Positions 1 to 6,483 of a DNA stretch of 6,483 nucleotides are shown here, one piece after another (within the stretch, counting starts at the first letter, position 1; the number at the start of each line of letters is the position of its first letter). Location: the NCBI GenBank assembly GCA_947178685.1, contig CAMWZE010000089.1, forward strand, positions 1 to 6,483. Reading direction: 5' to 3'. The DNA comes from an uncultured Porphyromonadaceae bacterium. GTDB lineage: Bacteria; Bacteroidota; Bacteroidia; Bacteroidales; Muribaculaceae. Under the pieces are notes generated by a model. The model was not told where the DNA came from and made no database searches. It saw nothing but the letters and a program-made list of their open reading frames with translations. The translations under genes and the position numbers were made by a program.

Positions 1-1490
1 ACTCCTTCGAGTGTGGCATTCTTTACCGTATAGGTAGTGCCTGACTTCATTCGGTAAGTGTTCATGAAGCTTTCCAAAGCCTGTTTGCCGGCGGCAGCTC
101 CCTGGGAATGTGCCAAAGCTTCAGCCTCTATGAGATACATCTCTTCGATTCGCATCAACGGTATGCTGATGGCATTGCCGGTGGTGTAGATACTTACCGC
201 TCCCTGAGCAGGGTGGAATTTGAAGCCCGTATAGGCTGCGTATTTCGACCAATCCTCATAGCTCATCGAGGTAGCCTTGGAGTATTTTGAGTCAAATGCT
301 TTCTTATTAGCCACTTCGGTAGGATCGATCCATGTATCACGTCGCCAGTCGTTCTGATCCATCTGGCTGAAAAGACGGGCATCGATCATGCGGTAAGCCT
401 CATATGTGTAATGAGATAAACCATACGTGGGTTCCGGTGAAAGGAAAGATGGCATCGTTTGCCATGTCCTGCTTTTGGCAAGGCCGTTATTGGTGGTGAT
501 GATCACACAAAGCATCCATGATGGTATGGGGGTGTTGAAACCGTTGTTCGGATCATACCACTGGCTTTCGGTGGTGGGGGAATAAGTTCCCTCACTTATT
601 GCCTTTCGTGCATATTCCGCAGCTTTGGCAAAGCAGTCGTTGGCCGAACGTATGTTCAGCTTCTCAAGGTCGGCATATTCCTCTTTGTCTTCTGCGGCAA
701 GCTGCAGACTGAGATCGTCGGAATGATTCTCGAAACGTGAGGCCATCTCAAGCCAGAGTCGGGCTTTGATGCCATAGACCACACCACGGGCCACCAAATT
801 CTTGGCACTTACCGTAATGGTCTTGTCAAGGAATTTTTCAGCACGGTTGAGGTCGTTCATGATAAACCGATACATCTGGGTGAAAGGTGCACGTGGAAGA
901 TTGCGCGACTCATCCTCAGTAGTTTTTTCAGTGATCAGAGGTACGGTGATTCCGTAAAGCCCGGATGTCTCTGCAAACTGATCGAGACGATCCACTCCGG
1001 TGCTTCTGTATTCGTAAGTACGCATCAATTCCATATATGTCCAGGCCCGATAGGCGAGAGCCATACCCATATAGGGGGCATCTTCACTGTCCGGATCATT
1101 GCTGCAGACTGAGATGGTAGAATTACATTTCTGAAGCAGATAATAATATCTGCGCCAGAAAAGATGCTGCATTTCGTAGTCACCGAGGTATAACTGCTCG
1201 TTAAACCAGTTGAAATAATCATATTCGCTATTGTAGACAGGAAGATCGGCCGACATAGCGTCTCTCCATACATTCATAGCCGGTAGGCCTGCATCATACT
1301 CGTAATTTGAATCGTATACGTTGAAATAGGCCGGAATTGCACTGGCAAGGGCAGCCTTGTTGGCATGCTTGATTTGTTCAGCCGTCTGCTGATCATCTTC
1401 CGGAAATGCCTCCTCAAGACATCCCGTTGTGCCTATGGCTAACGCCGTGCAGCAGGTGGCAAGAAATATATCTCTTACAATTTTTTTCAT
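1..1490 (-). CDS. SusD/RagB-family nutrient-binding outer-membrane lipoprotein (3' end cut by window edge)
   Basis: This is the surface lipoprotein partner of the SusC-type transporter upstream. Family members sit as a lid over the SusC barrel and bind the substrate. The frame is open from the ATG at 1490 to the window edge: 496 residues with no stop. Family members are usually about 450-650 residues, so little is probably missing. The N-terminus is a lipoprotein signal (MKKIVRDIF, then a hydrophobic stretch) ending in TTGC, with Cys24 as the likely lipidated residue. LEE follows, with acidic residues at +3/+4 as expected for surface-exported Bacteroidota lipoproteins. Family landmarks are the helical repeat AYRAWTYMELMR (146-157), YGITVPLITE (179-188), KARLWLEMA (242-250) and the C-terminal PLMRIEEMYLIEAEA (444-458). 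The start lies 20 bases after the SusC stop, behind an A-rich spacer without a Shine-Dalgarno, so the two are probably co-transcribed. I see no frameshift. Substrate is unknown; the family call is firm. Confidence 0.96.
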   Translation of the reverse strand, partial: MKKIVRDIFLATCCTALAIGTTGCLEEAFPEDDQQTAEQIKHANKAALASAIPAYFNVYDSNYEYDAGLPAMNVWRDAMSADLPVYNSEYDYFNWFNEQLYLGDYEMQHLFWRRYYYLLQKCNSTISVCSNDPDSEDAPYMGMALAYRAWTYMELMRTYEYRSTGVDRLDQFAETSGLYGITVPLITEKTTEDESRNLPRAPFTQMYRFIMNDLNRAEKFLDKTITVSAKNLVARGVVYGIKARLWLEMASRFENHSDDLSLQLAAEDKEEYADLEKLNIRSANDCFAKAAEYARKAISEGTYSPTTESQWYDPNNGFNTPIPSWMLCVIITTNNGLAKSRTWQTMPSFLSPEPTYGLSHYTYEAYRMIDARLFSQMDQNDWRRDTWIDPTEVANKKAFDSKYSKATSMSYEDWSKYAAYTGFKFHPAQGAVSIYTTGNAISIPLMRIEEMYLIEAEALAHSQGAAAGKQALESFMNTYRMKSGTTYTVKNATLEG

Positions 1491-1510
1491 TGTTGTTTCT
1501 TTTGTTTAGG

Positions 1511-4500
1511 TTAGAACTCAATCTGAACACCACCGGAAATAGTGCGTATCGGTGAATAGCCACCGAAGCTACCTTGAGTGAAGGATACGCGGGGGTCGAA
1601 ACCTTTACGTTTTGTCCAGTAAGCTACATTCTCACAGCTTGCGAACAGCCTTAGCTTGCTCATCTTGAGTTGGCGGATGATATTTGCCGGGAAGTTGTAA
1701 CCGATGGTCACGTTCTTAAGGGTCAGATAGCTCGCATCAGTAAGGAAATAATCGGTGGTCGGTGCCTGAGTGTCATTACCGAAATACCACATCGGTATGT
1801 CGCTGTCGGTATTATCCGGTGTCCAGCACTTGAGCACATCTCTGTGCAGGCCAAAACCGGTGAGGGAAGAGTAGGGCGCACGCATGAGCGACTGGTAGCC
1901 ATAGTCCATCTTTTTGCCTCCGATCGAATAGTTGAATTGAGCGCTAAGGTCAAAGCCGTAAAGATTGAATGATGTGCTGAAACCACCGAAGAGGTCTGGC
2001 AGAGCGGTGTCACCTGTCAGGAAGTAAGTGGCCTCGTCAAGATATTTTGTTGTTGATATTGTTCCATCGTCACCCTCTTTATAGTATAAAATCTCGCCAT
2101 TCTCACCTACTCCGGCATATCTCTTGAGATACCATGAATAGACAGGTAAGCCTTCGCCGACATAATTGGTTTCATTCATGTAGCCCGGATGACCGTTGAC
2201 ATTCATAGCGGCGTTCTCCTCCGGCAGATAGGTCACACGGTTCTTCTCCCAGGTTAGGTTAAGACCCACATTCCATTTGAAGTTTTTAGTAGCAATGACA
2301 GTGGCATTGAGATCTAATTCTATACCTTGGTTAACCATATCGCCCACATTGTCGTAATAGCCGCTGTAGCCCATCTCATACGGTGCGGTAAACCACATCA
2401 GCATATCGGATGTCTTGCGATAGTAATATTCAAGACCACCGCTCAGACGATTGTTGAAAAGCTCGAACTCGAAGCCTGTATTGAAGTTGCCGACAGTCTC
2501 CCAAGTGATATCCTTATTTCCCTTTGATGCGAAGGTGAAGGCGATATCATCATTTGAGTTGGTGATGTCATACATATCTGTGTAACGGAACGAGCCGATG
2601 CCGTCATTACCCTGCTCGCCGTAAGATGCCTTGAACTTGAGCATATTCACCAGATTCGACTCCGGCATCCAGCTCTCCTTGGTGATAATCCAGGCTGCAC
2701 CGAGACTCCAGAATTTACCCCAGCGGTGATCAGGATGGAAACGTGAGGAGCCGTCAAGACGGAACGATGCGTTGGCGAAGTATTTATTGTCGTAGTCATA
2801 TTGGCCACGGAAGAAGTAACCCTCAACATTATACATCGACTTATAGGATGAATTGGATTTAATGATGATTGCTCCTCCAAGCTCTGTATTGGTCTCGAAG
2901 TTGGCGATCTTTGATCTCGAACCACCAACTTTTGTGCCTATGTTCTTGGTATACTCATGTCCGATGAGAACATCTACTGAGTGCTGGTTGAACGATTGTG
3001 CGTAGTTGAGCAATTGCTGGTAGTTGATATTCGATGTGCGGTAATGATTAATTGATGTGCTGCCTCCTGTATTGACGGCATAACCGTAATATGGATTATA
3101 TGCGGTTTTCCAACGATTTTCAGTTACATATGTACTACCGTTCACTGTAAGGTGAAAATATTTGAGGAAATCGAAGGTTGCGTAACCCTGTATACTGAAA
3201 GCATTGATATCGTTGTAGTTGATGTCGAGCAGGTCATCCTGAATGGAGTTGCCCTCTTTCTCGACAGGACGTACCAGACCCACATCCATGTATCCATAAT
3301 CATAGCGGCGTCCATGGGCATCAGTCATGATGTTGCCTTCACCATCTCTGATATATAGAGGATAGATCGGTGCTATATCGTAGAGGCAACCGAACACACC
3401 GGAGTGACTGTGGGTCTCTGTGTGGGTATAGCTGGCATTGGCTCCCACCTTCACGAATGAGTAGGGATTGTATGAGGTTTTCAGACGTGCTGTCGTACGG
3501 TTCATCTCCGATCCGTAGGCGATACCCTCGTTGCCGAGGTAGCCTAATGAGGCCATGAATGTGTATTTATCGTTACCTCCGGACAGGTTAATATTATATT
3601 CTTGACGAAGACCGGTGCGGGTGCCCGCTTTGGTCCAGTCGTCTGCGATAAGGGTATAGATCTGATCATTATACGCAACACGGTTGCCCATTACAGCATT
3701 TGGATTGAGTTTGCCGTTCTCACCGATAAGGAACTGGTTTTGAGGCACCGAATATACCATATATCCGAGACCGCTATATTGCGATGTAAGAGGGAGGGTA
3801 TTGTTGGCCTGGATGTGAGCCTGCTGGAACGACATTCCTTGCTTATATTGATAAGCGTTCATAAGGGCACGGTAGTGAGCCTCGTAATACTCCCCCGGAT
3901 TGTCGATGTAGTCATAGTGTACACGCGCGTCGGTGTTGGCACCCCATTTTGCACTAACCGTGGTTTTGGTGTGTCCGCGGCTTGCGTTCTTCGTGGTGAT
4001 CATGATCACACCGTTAGCACCACGTGCACCGTAAAGTGCATTGGATGCCGCATCCTTAAGCACAGTGATGTTCTCTATGTCAGAGGGGTTGAGGTCGTTA
4101 AGATAACCGTTGTAGGGGAGACCGTCAAGAATGATGAGCGGGCTCGTGGAGGCATTGAGTGAGCCTATGCCGCGGATCACTATGTCGCTTGCGCCCGATT
4201 CGCTTGCCGGGTTATTGGTGGATAGCATCTGCATGCCCGCCACACGACCGTCAAGGGCTGCAACCGGGTTGCTCACCTGTTGCTTCTCGATATCGGCGCT
4301 CGACACCACTGTGGCTGAGCCGGTGAAGGCCTCGCGTTTCTGTTTGCCGAAAGCCACGACTATCATCTCGTCGAGCATTTCGGATGTCTCCTTGAGGTAG
4401 ATCTTCATGTCTTTGGAGATGGCTACGGTCTGGGGCTCATAGCCGACGTAAGATACTTCAAGGTATTTAGCACTCTGGCTTACACCCGATAAGGTGAAAT

Positions 4501-4672
4501 TTCCTTCGACGTCGGTAGCGGTCGCGAGCAAGGCGTCTTTTACCTTGACAGTTGCCCCTATAAGGGGCTCATTGTCTGTAGCTGAATACACAGTGCCCGT
4601 TACGCTCCTTGTCTGAGCAAAAACGTTCATTGCAAAAAACGCCAAGAACGTCAATAACATCTTCATTCTCAT
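1511..4672 (-). CDS. SusC/RagA-family TonB-dependent outer-membrane transporter
   Basis: This 1053-residue outer-membrane beta-barrel should import a large nutrient (glycan, peptide or similar) using energy from TonB-ExbBD, together with the SusD protein encoded next. A signal peptide covers residues 1-19 (hydrophobic LLTFLAFFAMNVFA, cleavage before Gln20). A carboxypeptidase-regulatory-like domain follows at about 23-105, starting at VTGTVYSATDNEPLIGATV. Next is the Bacteroidota-specific linker DEMIVVAFGKQKREAFTGS (101-119), which probably includes the TonB-contacting segment. The plug domain (about 112-228) contains DIVIRGIGSLNASTSPLIIL (163-182) and ITVLKDAASNALYGARGANG (192-211). The rest is barrel, ending in the aromatic residue typical of barrel C-termini (GVQIEF). 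There is no N-terminal STN domain, so it is probably not an anti-sigma-linked signalling transducer. Length is normal. The start is uncertain among ATG codons 1, 3 and 5; no Shine-Dalgarno on the coding strand decides it, and all three keep the signal peptide. Substrate specificity cannot be inferred. Confidence 0.97.
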   Translation of the reverse strand: MRMKMLLTFLAFFAMNVFAQTRSVTGTVYSATDNEPLIGATVKVKDALLATATDVEGNFTLSGVSQSAKYLEVSYVGYEPQTVAISKDMKIYLKETSEMLDEMIVVAFGKQKREAFTGSATVVSSADIEKQQVSNPVAALDGRVAGMQMLSTNNPASESGASDIVIRGIGSLNASTSPLIILDGLPYNGYLNDLNPSDIENITVLKDAASNALYGARGANGVIMITTKNASRGHTKTTVSAKWGANTDARVHYDYIDNPGEYYEAHYRALMNAYQYKQGMSFQQAHIQANNTLPLTSQYSGLGYMVYSVPQNQFLIGENGKLNPNAVMGNRVAYNDQIYTLIADDWTKAGTRTGLRQEYNINLSGGNDKYTFMASLGYLGNEGIAYGSEMNRTTARLKTSYNPYSFVKVGANASYTHTETHSHSGVFGCLYDIAPIYPLYIRDGEGNIMTDAHGRRYDYGYMDVGLVRPVEKEGNSIQDDLLDINYNDINAFSIQGYATFDFLKYFHLTVNGSTYVTENRWKTAYNPYYGYAVNTGGSTSINHYRTSNINYQQLLNYAQSFNQHSVDVLIGHEYTKNIGTKVGGSRSKIANFETNTELGGAIIIKSNSSYKSMYNVEGYFFRGQYDYDNKYFANASFRLDGSSRFHPDHRWGKFWSLGAAWIITKESWMPESNLVNMLKFKASYGEQGNDGIGSFRYTDMYDITNSNDDIAFTFASKGNKDITWETVGNFNTGFEFELFNNRLSGGLEYYYRKTSDMLMWFTAPYEMGYSGYYDNVGDMVNQGIELDLNATVIATKNFKWNVGLNLTWEKNRVTYLPEENAAMNVNGHPGYMNETNYVGEGLPVYSWYLKRYAGVGENGEILYYKEGDDGTISTTKYLDEATYFLTGDTALPDLFGGFSTSFNLYGFDLSAQFNYSIGGKKMDYGYQSLMRAPYSSLTGFGLHRDVLKCWTPDNTDSDIPMWYFGNDTQAPTTDYFLTDASYLTLKNVTIGYNFPANIIRQLKMSKLRLFASCENVAYWTKRKGFDPRVSFTQGSFGGYSPIRTISGGVQIEF

Positions 4673-4752
4673 AGGAGGACGGTTTAAAAGTATTATTTAG
4701 GTTAATTTGGTTGCTTATAACGGCTATAATGGATAAAATGACTGATTATAAC

Positions 4753-4789
4753 AATGCGCCCGGTTTCCCATGCCGGGAAGATATGCATT
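4753..4789 (-). promoter_or_regulatory. Nested, mutually exclusive hairpins in the presumed SusC mRNA leader
   Basis: In the otherwise AT-rich leader, minus-strand CCCGG (4773-4777) can pair with CCGGG (4759-4763) across a nine-base loop. Flanking AATGC (4785-4789) pairs with GCATT (4753-4757) outside it, leaving a lopsided internal bulge of 7 versus 1 bases. The same CCC is also part of TTCCC (4775-4779), which pairs perfectly with GGGAA (4765-4769) over a five-base loop, so the two inner folds exclude each other. The pairings are seen directly. A regulatory role in translation or RNA stability is inference, and stems of five base pairs can arise by chance. Confidence 0.35.
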
Positions 4790-4852
4790 AGCTTTTGATC
4801 GACTATCTGAGCCAAACTTTCTCTTAATCATTATTATCAAAATCCGAATAGG

Positions 4853-4882
4853 CAAATTTATTAATTTTTTTTCATAAACAAG
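4853..4882 (-). promoter_or_regulatory. Candidate Bacteroides-type promoter for the SusC-SusD genes
   Basis: The minus strand carries TAAATTTG (4853-4860), an exact match to the Bacteroidota -7 consensus TAnnTTTG. CTTG (4879-4882) lies 18 bases upstream, a three-of-four match to the -33 TTTG box. Transcription would begin near 4845, giving a leader of roughly 170 bases before the SusC ATG. A second candidate just downstream has an exact TTTG (4838-4841) but an imperfect AAAGTTTG (4813-4820) with a 17-base spacer. The consensus is established for Bacteroides primary sigma factor promoters; which of the two is used here is not decidable by eye. Confidence 0.45.
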
Positions 4883-4888
4883 TAAAAA

Positions 4889-4917
4889 TTTGTAAAAAAT
4901 ATAAGGTGGTTTACAAA
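4889..4917. promoter_or_regulatory. 8-13-8 inverted repeat, possible operator upstream of the SusC promoter
   Basis: On the plus strand TTTGTAAA (4889-4896) and its exact reverse complement TTTACAAA (4910-4917) are separated by 13 bases. Their centres are 21 bases, or about two helical turns, apart. The dyad lies immediately upstream of the candidate -33 box and overlaps the terminator's T-tract. That position suits an activator site, but no regulator gene is in the window to match to it, and the AT-rich background makes chance occurrence possible. Confidence 0.3.
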
Positions 4918-4945
4918 AAAACGTCACTCCTTATCGGAATGACGC
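4915..4945 (-). terminator. Rho-independent terminator of the Nif3/zinc-ribbon unit
   Basis: On the minus strand GCGTCATTCC (4936-4945) pairs with GGAGTGACGT (4921-4930) over all ten positions, two of them G-U, around the five-base loop GATAA. A run of T residues (4915-4920) follows directly. It lies 49 bases past the zinc-ribbon stop codon and should separate that unit from the SusC/SusD genes. The opposite strand also has a T-rich tract (TTCTTTT) after the stem, so weak bidirectional action is possible, but no plus-strand gene reads into it. Confidence 0.9.
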
Positions 4946-4994
4946 TTCTTTTATAACATTTGGTGAATTTTTGTATAATCCTTCTCTCTAAATA

Positions 4995-5810
4995 TTAGTT
5001 TGAGGCTGATTTGAGTTTGCGTTTTGGTTTTACCGGAGTCTCAACCACTTGTTGCTCTACACCCACGAGGGCACCGTCAACCATGATGCGGCCGCAGTAT
5101 TCGCAAACGAGCACTTTCTTGTGCATCTTGATCTCAAGCTGACGCTGAGGCGGGATACGGTTGAAGCAACCGCCGCAAGCGCTACGTTGAACGGTGACGA
5201 TACCGAGTCCGTTGCGGGCATTCTTGCGGATGCGTTTGAAAGCTGCCAATGTATAGTCGTCGATCTTGCTTTCGAGTTCCTTTGCTTTGGCACGTATGTT
5301 TTCCTCCTCGACACGAGTTTCGGAAACAATCTCGTCCAGCTCCTTCTTCTTCTCCACCAGAATATGCTCATTGTCGGCGAGCTCCTCCTCAGTGTGACGG
5401 ATCTCGGCAGCCTTCTGCTCCTGCTTGTTGAGAGCCTCATTGATATTCTTTTCTGCAAGCTCTATCTCGAGTCCTTCGAATTCCTTCTCTTTCTCAAGGA
5501 AGGCAAATTCGCGGTTGTTGCGCACATTGTTGATCTGCTCCTCATATTTAGCAATCTTCTCACGGCGCATCTCAATATCGGCTTTCTTGGTCTCCACCAA
5601 TTTGCGGAGCTCCTCGATCTCATCCTTATACTTCTGGATGCGGGTCTGATAGCGCACTATTTCATCCTCAAGGTCTTTCACCTCATTGGGGAGTTCGCCG
5701 CGAAGAATTTTGATACGATCGATTTCGGAAAGATAGGTCTGAAGCTGGTAGAGACTCTGAAGGCGTTCCTCCACACTTCTTTCCTTATCTGATTTCTTGT
5801 CGGTTGCCAT
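4995..5810 (-). CDS. Coiled-coil protein with C-terminal C4 zinc ribbon (COG1579/DUF164 type)
   Basis: This 271-residue cytoplasmic protein has no signal peptide or membrane segment. Residues from about 10 to 190 are almost entirely charged heptad-like sequence rich in Glu, Lys, Leu and Ile, predicting a long antiparallel coiled coil. The C-terminal domain has two CxxC knuckles, CGGC (Cys212, Cys215) and CEYC (Cys236, Cys239), 20 residues apart, which would bind one zinc. A basic tail (KPKRKLKSASN) ends the protein. Layout and length match the widespread C4-type zinc-ribbon family related to chlamydial CT398. Its role is not well defined; nucleic-acid or protein binding has been proposed for the family. 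The ATG lies 20 bases after the Nif3 stop without a clear Shine-Dalgarno, so the two genes are probably co-transcribed. This Nif3/zinc-ribbon adjacency is, to my knowledge, recurrent in distant bacteria. An intrinsic terminator follows. The family call is secure, the function is not. Confidence 0.92.
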   Translation of the reverse strand: MATDKKSDKERSVEERLQSLYQLQTYLSEIDRIKILRGELPNEVKDLEDEIVRYQTRIQKYKDEIEELRKLVETKKADIEMRREKIAKYEEQINNVRNNREFAFLEKEKEFEGLEIELAEKNINEALNKQEQKAAEIRHTEEELADNEHILVEKKKELDEIVSETRVEEENIRAKAKELESKIDDYTLAAFKRIRKNARNGLGIVTVQRSACGGCFNRIPPQRQLEIKMHKKVLVCEYCGRIMVDGALVGVEQQVVETPVKPKRKLKSASN

Positions 5811-5830
5811 AGGCTATGTTTCTTATTTAA

Positions 5831-6483
5831 TTACATGTATTTTACAGGATTAGTCTCGCTCTCGGCGAAATATATCACACAGTCAGGATATATGCTCCTG
5901 ATGATGCGTGAGAAAAGACCCTTTGTGCAGAGCTCGCTCTCATAATGGCCAATATCGGCTATCAGGATGTCGAGACCATATGTTGTAAAGTCGTGATATT
6001 TCACATCGCCGGTCAGTATCATGTCGGCTCCGGCAGCTATTGCCGTACGGATCAGAGAGGCACCCGATCCTCCGCATATGGCCACCCTCCTCACTACGAG
6101 TTGCGGACTCTGGCTTGAGTAGCGCAGGCTCCTTACCTTGAATGCCTCCTTGATCTTGCGGAGAAACTCAAGCTTCGGGGTTGGCTGGATATTTCCGATC
6201 ACGCCCATACCGGCGTCGGTATATCCCTCTTTGGGCTCCAGCACGCTCAAGTCGTGAAGGTGAAGGGTATGGGCAATCTCGTGGCTTACACCCTCCCATG
6301 CCGAATCAAGGTTGGTGTGGGCTGAGTAGATGGCTATATTCTCGCGGATGGCGCGGATTACTATCCTTTCAGTGGCGGTGCGGCCCGTAACCTCCTTCAG
6401 CCCCTTGAAGAGCAGCGGGTGATGGGTCACGATGAGATTGCAGTGGCGTTCGATGGCTTCGGAAAGAACATCCTCAGTGATGT
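5831..6483 (-). CDS. Nif3/YbgI-family (DUF34) dinuclear metal-binding protein (5' end cut by window edge)
   Basis: The frame stays open to the right window edge. The GTG at 6430 is an internal valine in the conserved NLIVTHHPLLFKGLK and should not be taken as the start. The window holds 216 residues; the N-terminal part of the first domain, roughly 45-60 residues, lies outside. The metal-ligand signatures of the family are all present: the His-His pair of THHP (6419-6424), Asp of HTNLD (6305-6307), and His (5945-5947) and Glu (5933-5935) of GHYESE. GDVKYHDF, also typical, precedes the last motif. The family forms a toroidal hexamer with a two-metal site facing the cavity. Database names such as 'GTP cyclohydrolase 1 type 2 homolog' reflect weak biochemical evidence, and the physiological role is unsettled. 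The Asp-to-His distance (120 residues) is close to that in short E. coli YbgI, so the extra middle domain of the long Bacillus-type form is absent. It ends in TAA 20 bases before the zinc-ribbon gene. Confidence 0.95.
   Translation of the reverse strand, partial: ITEDVLSEAIERHCNLIVTHHPLLFKGLKEVTGRTATERIVIRAIRENIAIYSAHTNLDSAWEGVSHEIAHTLHLHDLSVLEPKEGYTDAGMGVIGNIQPTPKLEFLRKIKEAFKVRSLRYSSQSPQLVVRRVAICGGSGASLIRTAIAAGADMILTGDVKYHDFTTYGLDILIADIGHYESELCTKGLFSRIIRSIYPDCVIYFAESETNPVKYM

Larger units (their letters stand above)
4673..4994. other. Intergenic region of 322 bases between the zinc-ribbon gene and the SusC gene
   Basis: This AT-rich stretch contains no gene I can support. Reading in the direction of transcription (minus strand), it holds a short trailer after the zinc-ribbon stop, an intrinsic terminator, an 8-base inverted repeat, one or two promoter-like sequences, a GC-rich segment able to form hairpins, and then an AT-rich tract leading to the SusC ATG. 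The six bases just before that ATG read CCTCCT on the coding strand; the AGGAGG is on the opposite strand and therefore not a ribosome binding site here. The layout suggests that the SusC/SusD genes have their own promoter and a long untranslated leader, separate from the housekeeping pair upstream. Very short open frames on either strand are not convincing as genes. Confidence 0.8.

Noticed and set aside
3602..4162. A 186-codon plus-strand open frame inside the SusC gene.
   Set aside because: It is fully antisense to the conserved plug and early barrel region of SusC and shows no recognisable domain, signal peptide or promoter.
4673..4678. An AGGAGG sequence beside the SusC start codon.
   Set aside because: It reads AGGAGG only on the plus strand. 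On the coding strand it is CCTCCT, so it cannot act as a Shine-Dalgarno for SusC.
4730..4792. A 20-codon plus-strand frame (starting ATGGATAAAATG) in the intergenic region.
   Set aside because: It is very short, has no supporting promoter or conserved features, and overlaps the palindromic segment, which creates open frames on both strands.
4724..4927. A 67-codon minus-strand open frame in the intergenic region.
   Set aside because: It starts within the terminator and runs across the candidate operator and promoter. Its composition looks like translated AT-rich noncoding DNA.
5049..5792. A 247-codon plus-strand open frame covering most of the zinc-ribbon gene.
   Set aside because: It is antisense to a clear conserved gene. 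The Glu/Lys/Leu-rich coiled coil uses codons whose complements encode Leu and Phe and rarely form stops, so a long antisense frame is expected. The translation is a featureless Leu-rich string.
5831..6430. The Nif3 gene read as a complete 199-residue protein starting at the GTG at 6430.
   Set aside because: That codon is the Val of the conserved LIVTHHP motif, and the frame continues upstream with family-typical residues to the window edge. The gene is truncated by the window, not short.

Overview
The window comes from a bacterium of the phylum Bacteroidota, most likely order Bacteroidales. The evidence is a SusC/SusD outer-membrane pair, A-rich translation starts with no Shine-Dalgarno sequence, and a candidate promoter close to the Bacteroides TTTG / TAnnTTTG consensus. 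A gut family such as Muribaculaceae or Prevotellaceae is plausible, but the sequence does not settle the family or species.

All four recognisable genes lie on the minus strand, so transcription runs from high to low coordinates. Upstream (4995-6483) is a two-gene housekeeping block: a Nif3/DUF34 metal-binding protein cut by the right window edge, then, after 20 bases, a coiled-coil protein with a C-terminal four-cysteine zinc ribbon (COG1579/DUF164 type). A strong intrinsic terminator (4915-4945) closes this block.

A gene-free region of 322 bases follows (4673-4994). Besides the terminator it holds an 8-13-8 inverted repeat, a candidate Bacteroides-type promoter, and a GC-rich segment in the presumed 5' leader that can form two mutually exclusive hairpins. 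Downstream is a full-length SusC/RagA-type TonB-dependent outer-membrane transporter (1511-4672). After 20 bases comes a SusD/RagB-type surface lipoprotein (1-1490), whose last residues run off the left edge. These two would form one nutrient-capture complex: SusD as the substrate-binding lid, SusC as the TonB-powered channel. The substrate cannot be read from the window, because no glycosidase, protease, sulfatase or regulator gene is present.

I found no clear case for a new biological system. The parts most worth checking are the regulatory architecture upstream of the transporter and the neighbouring pair of conserved genes with poorly defined function. There are no RNA genes, CRISPR arrays, insertion sequences or phage features that I can support. 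Other open frames, including long ones antisense to the zinc-ribbon and SusC genes, are best read as shadows of the real genes.
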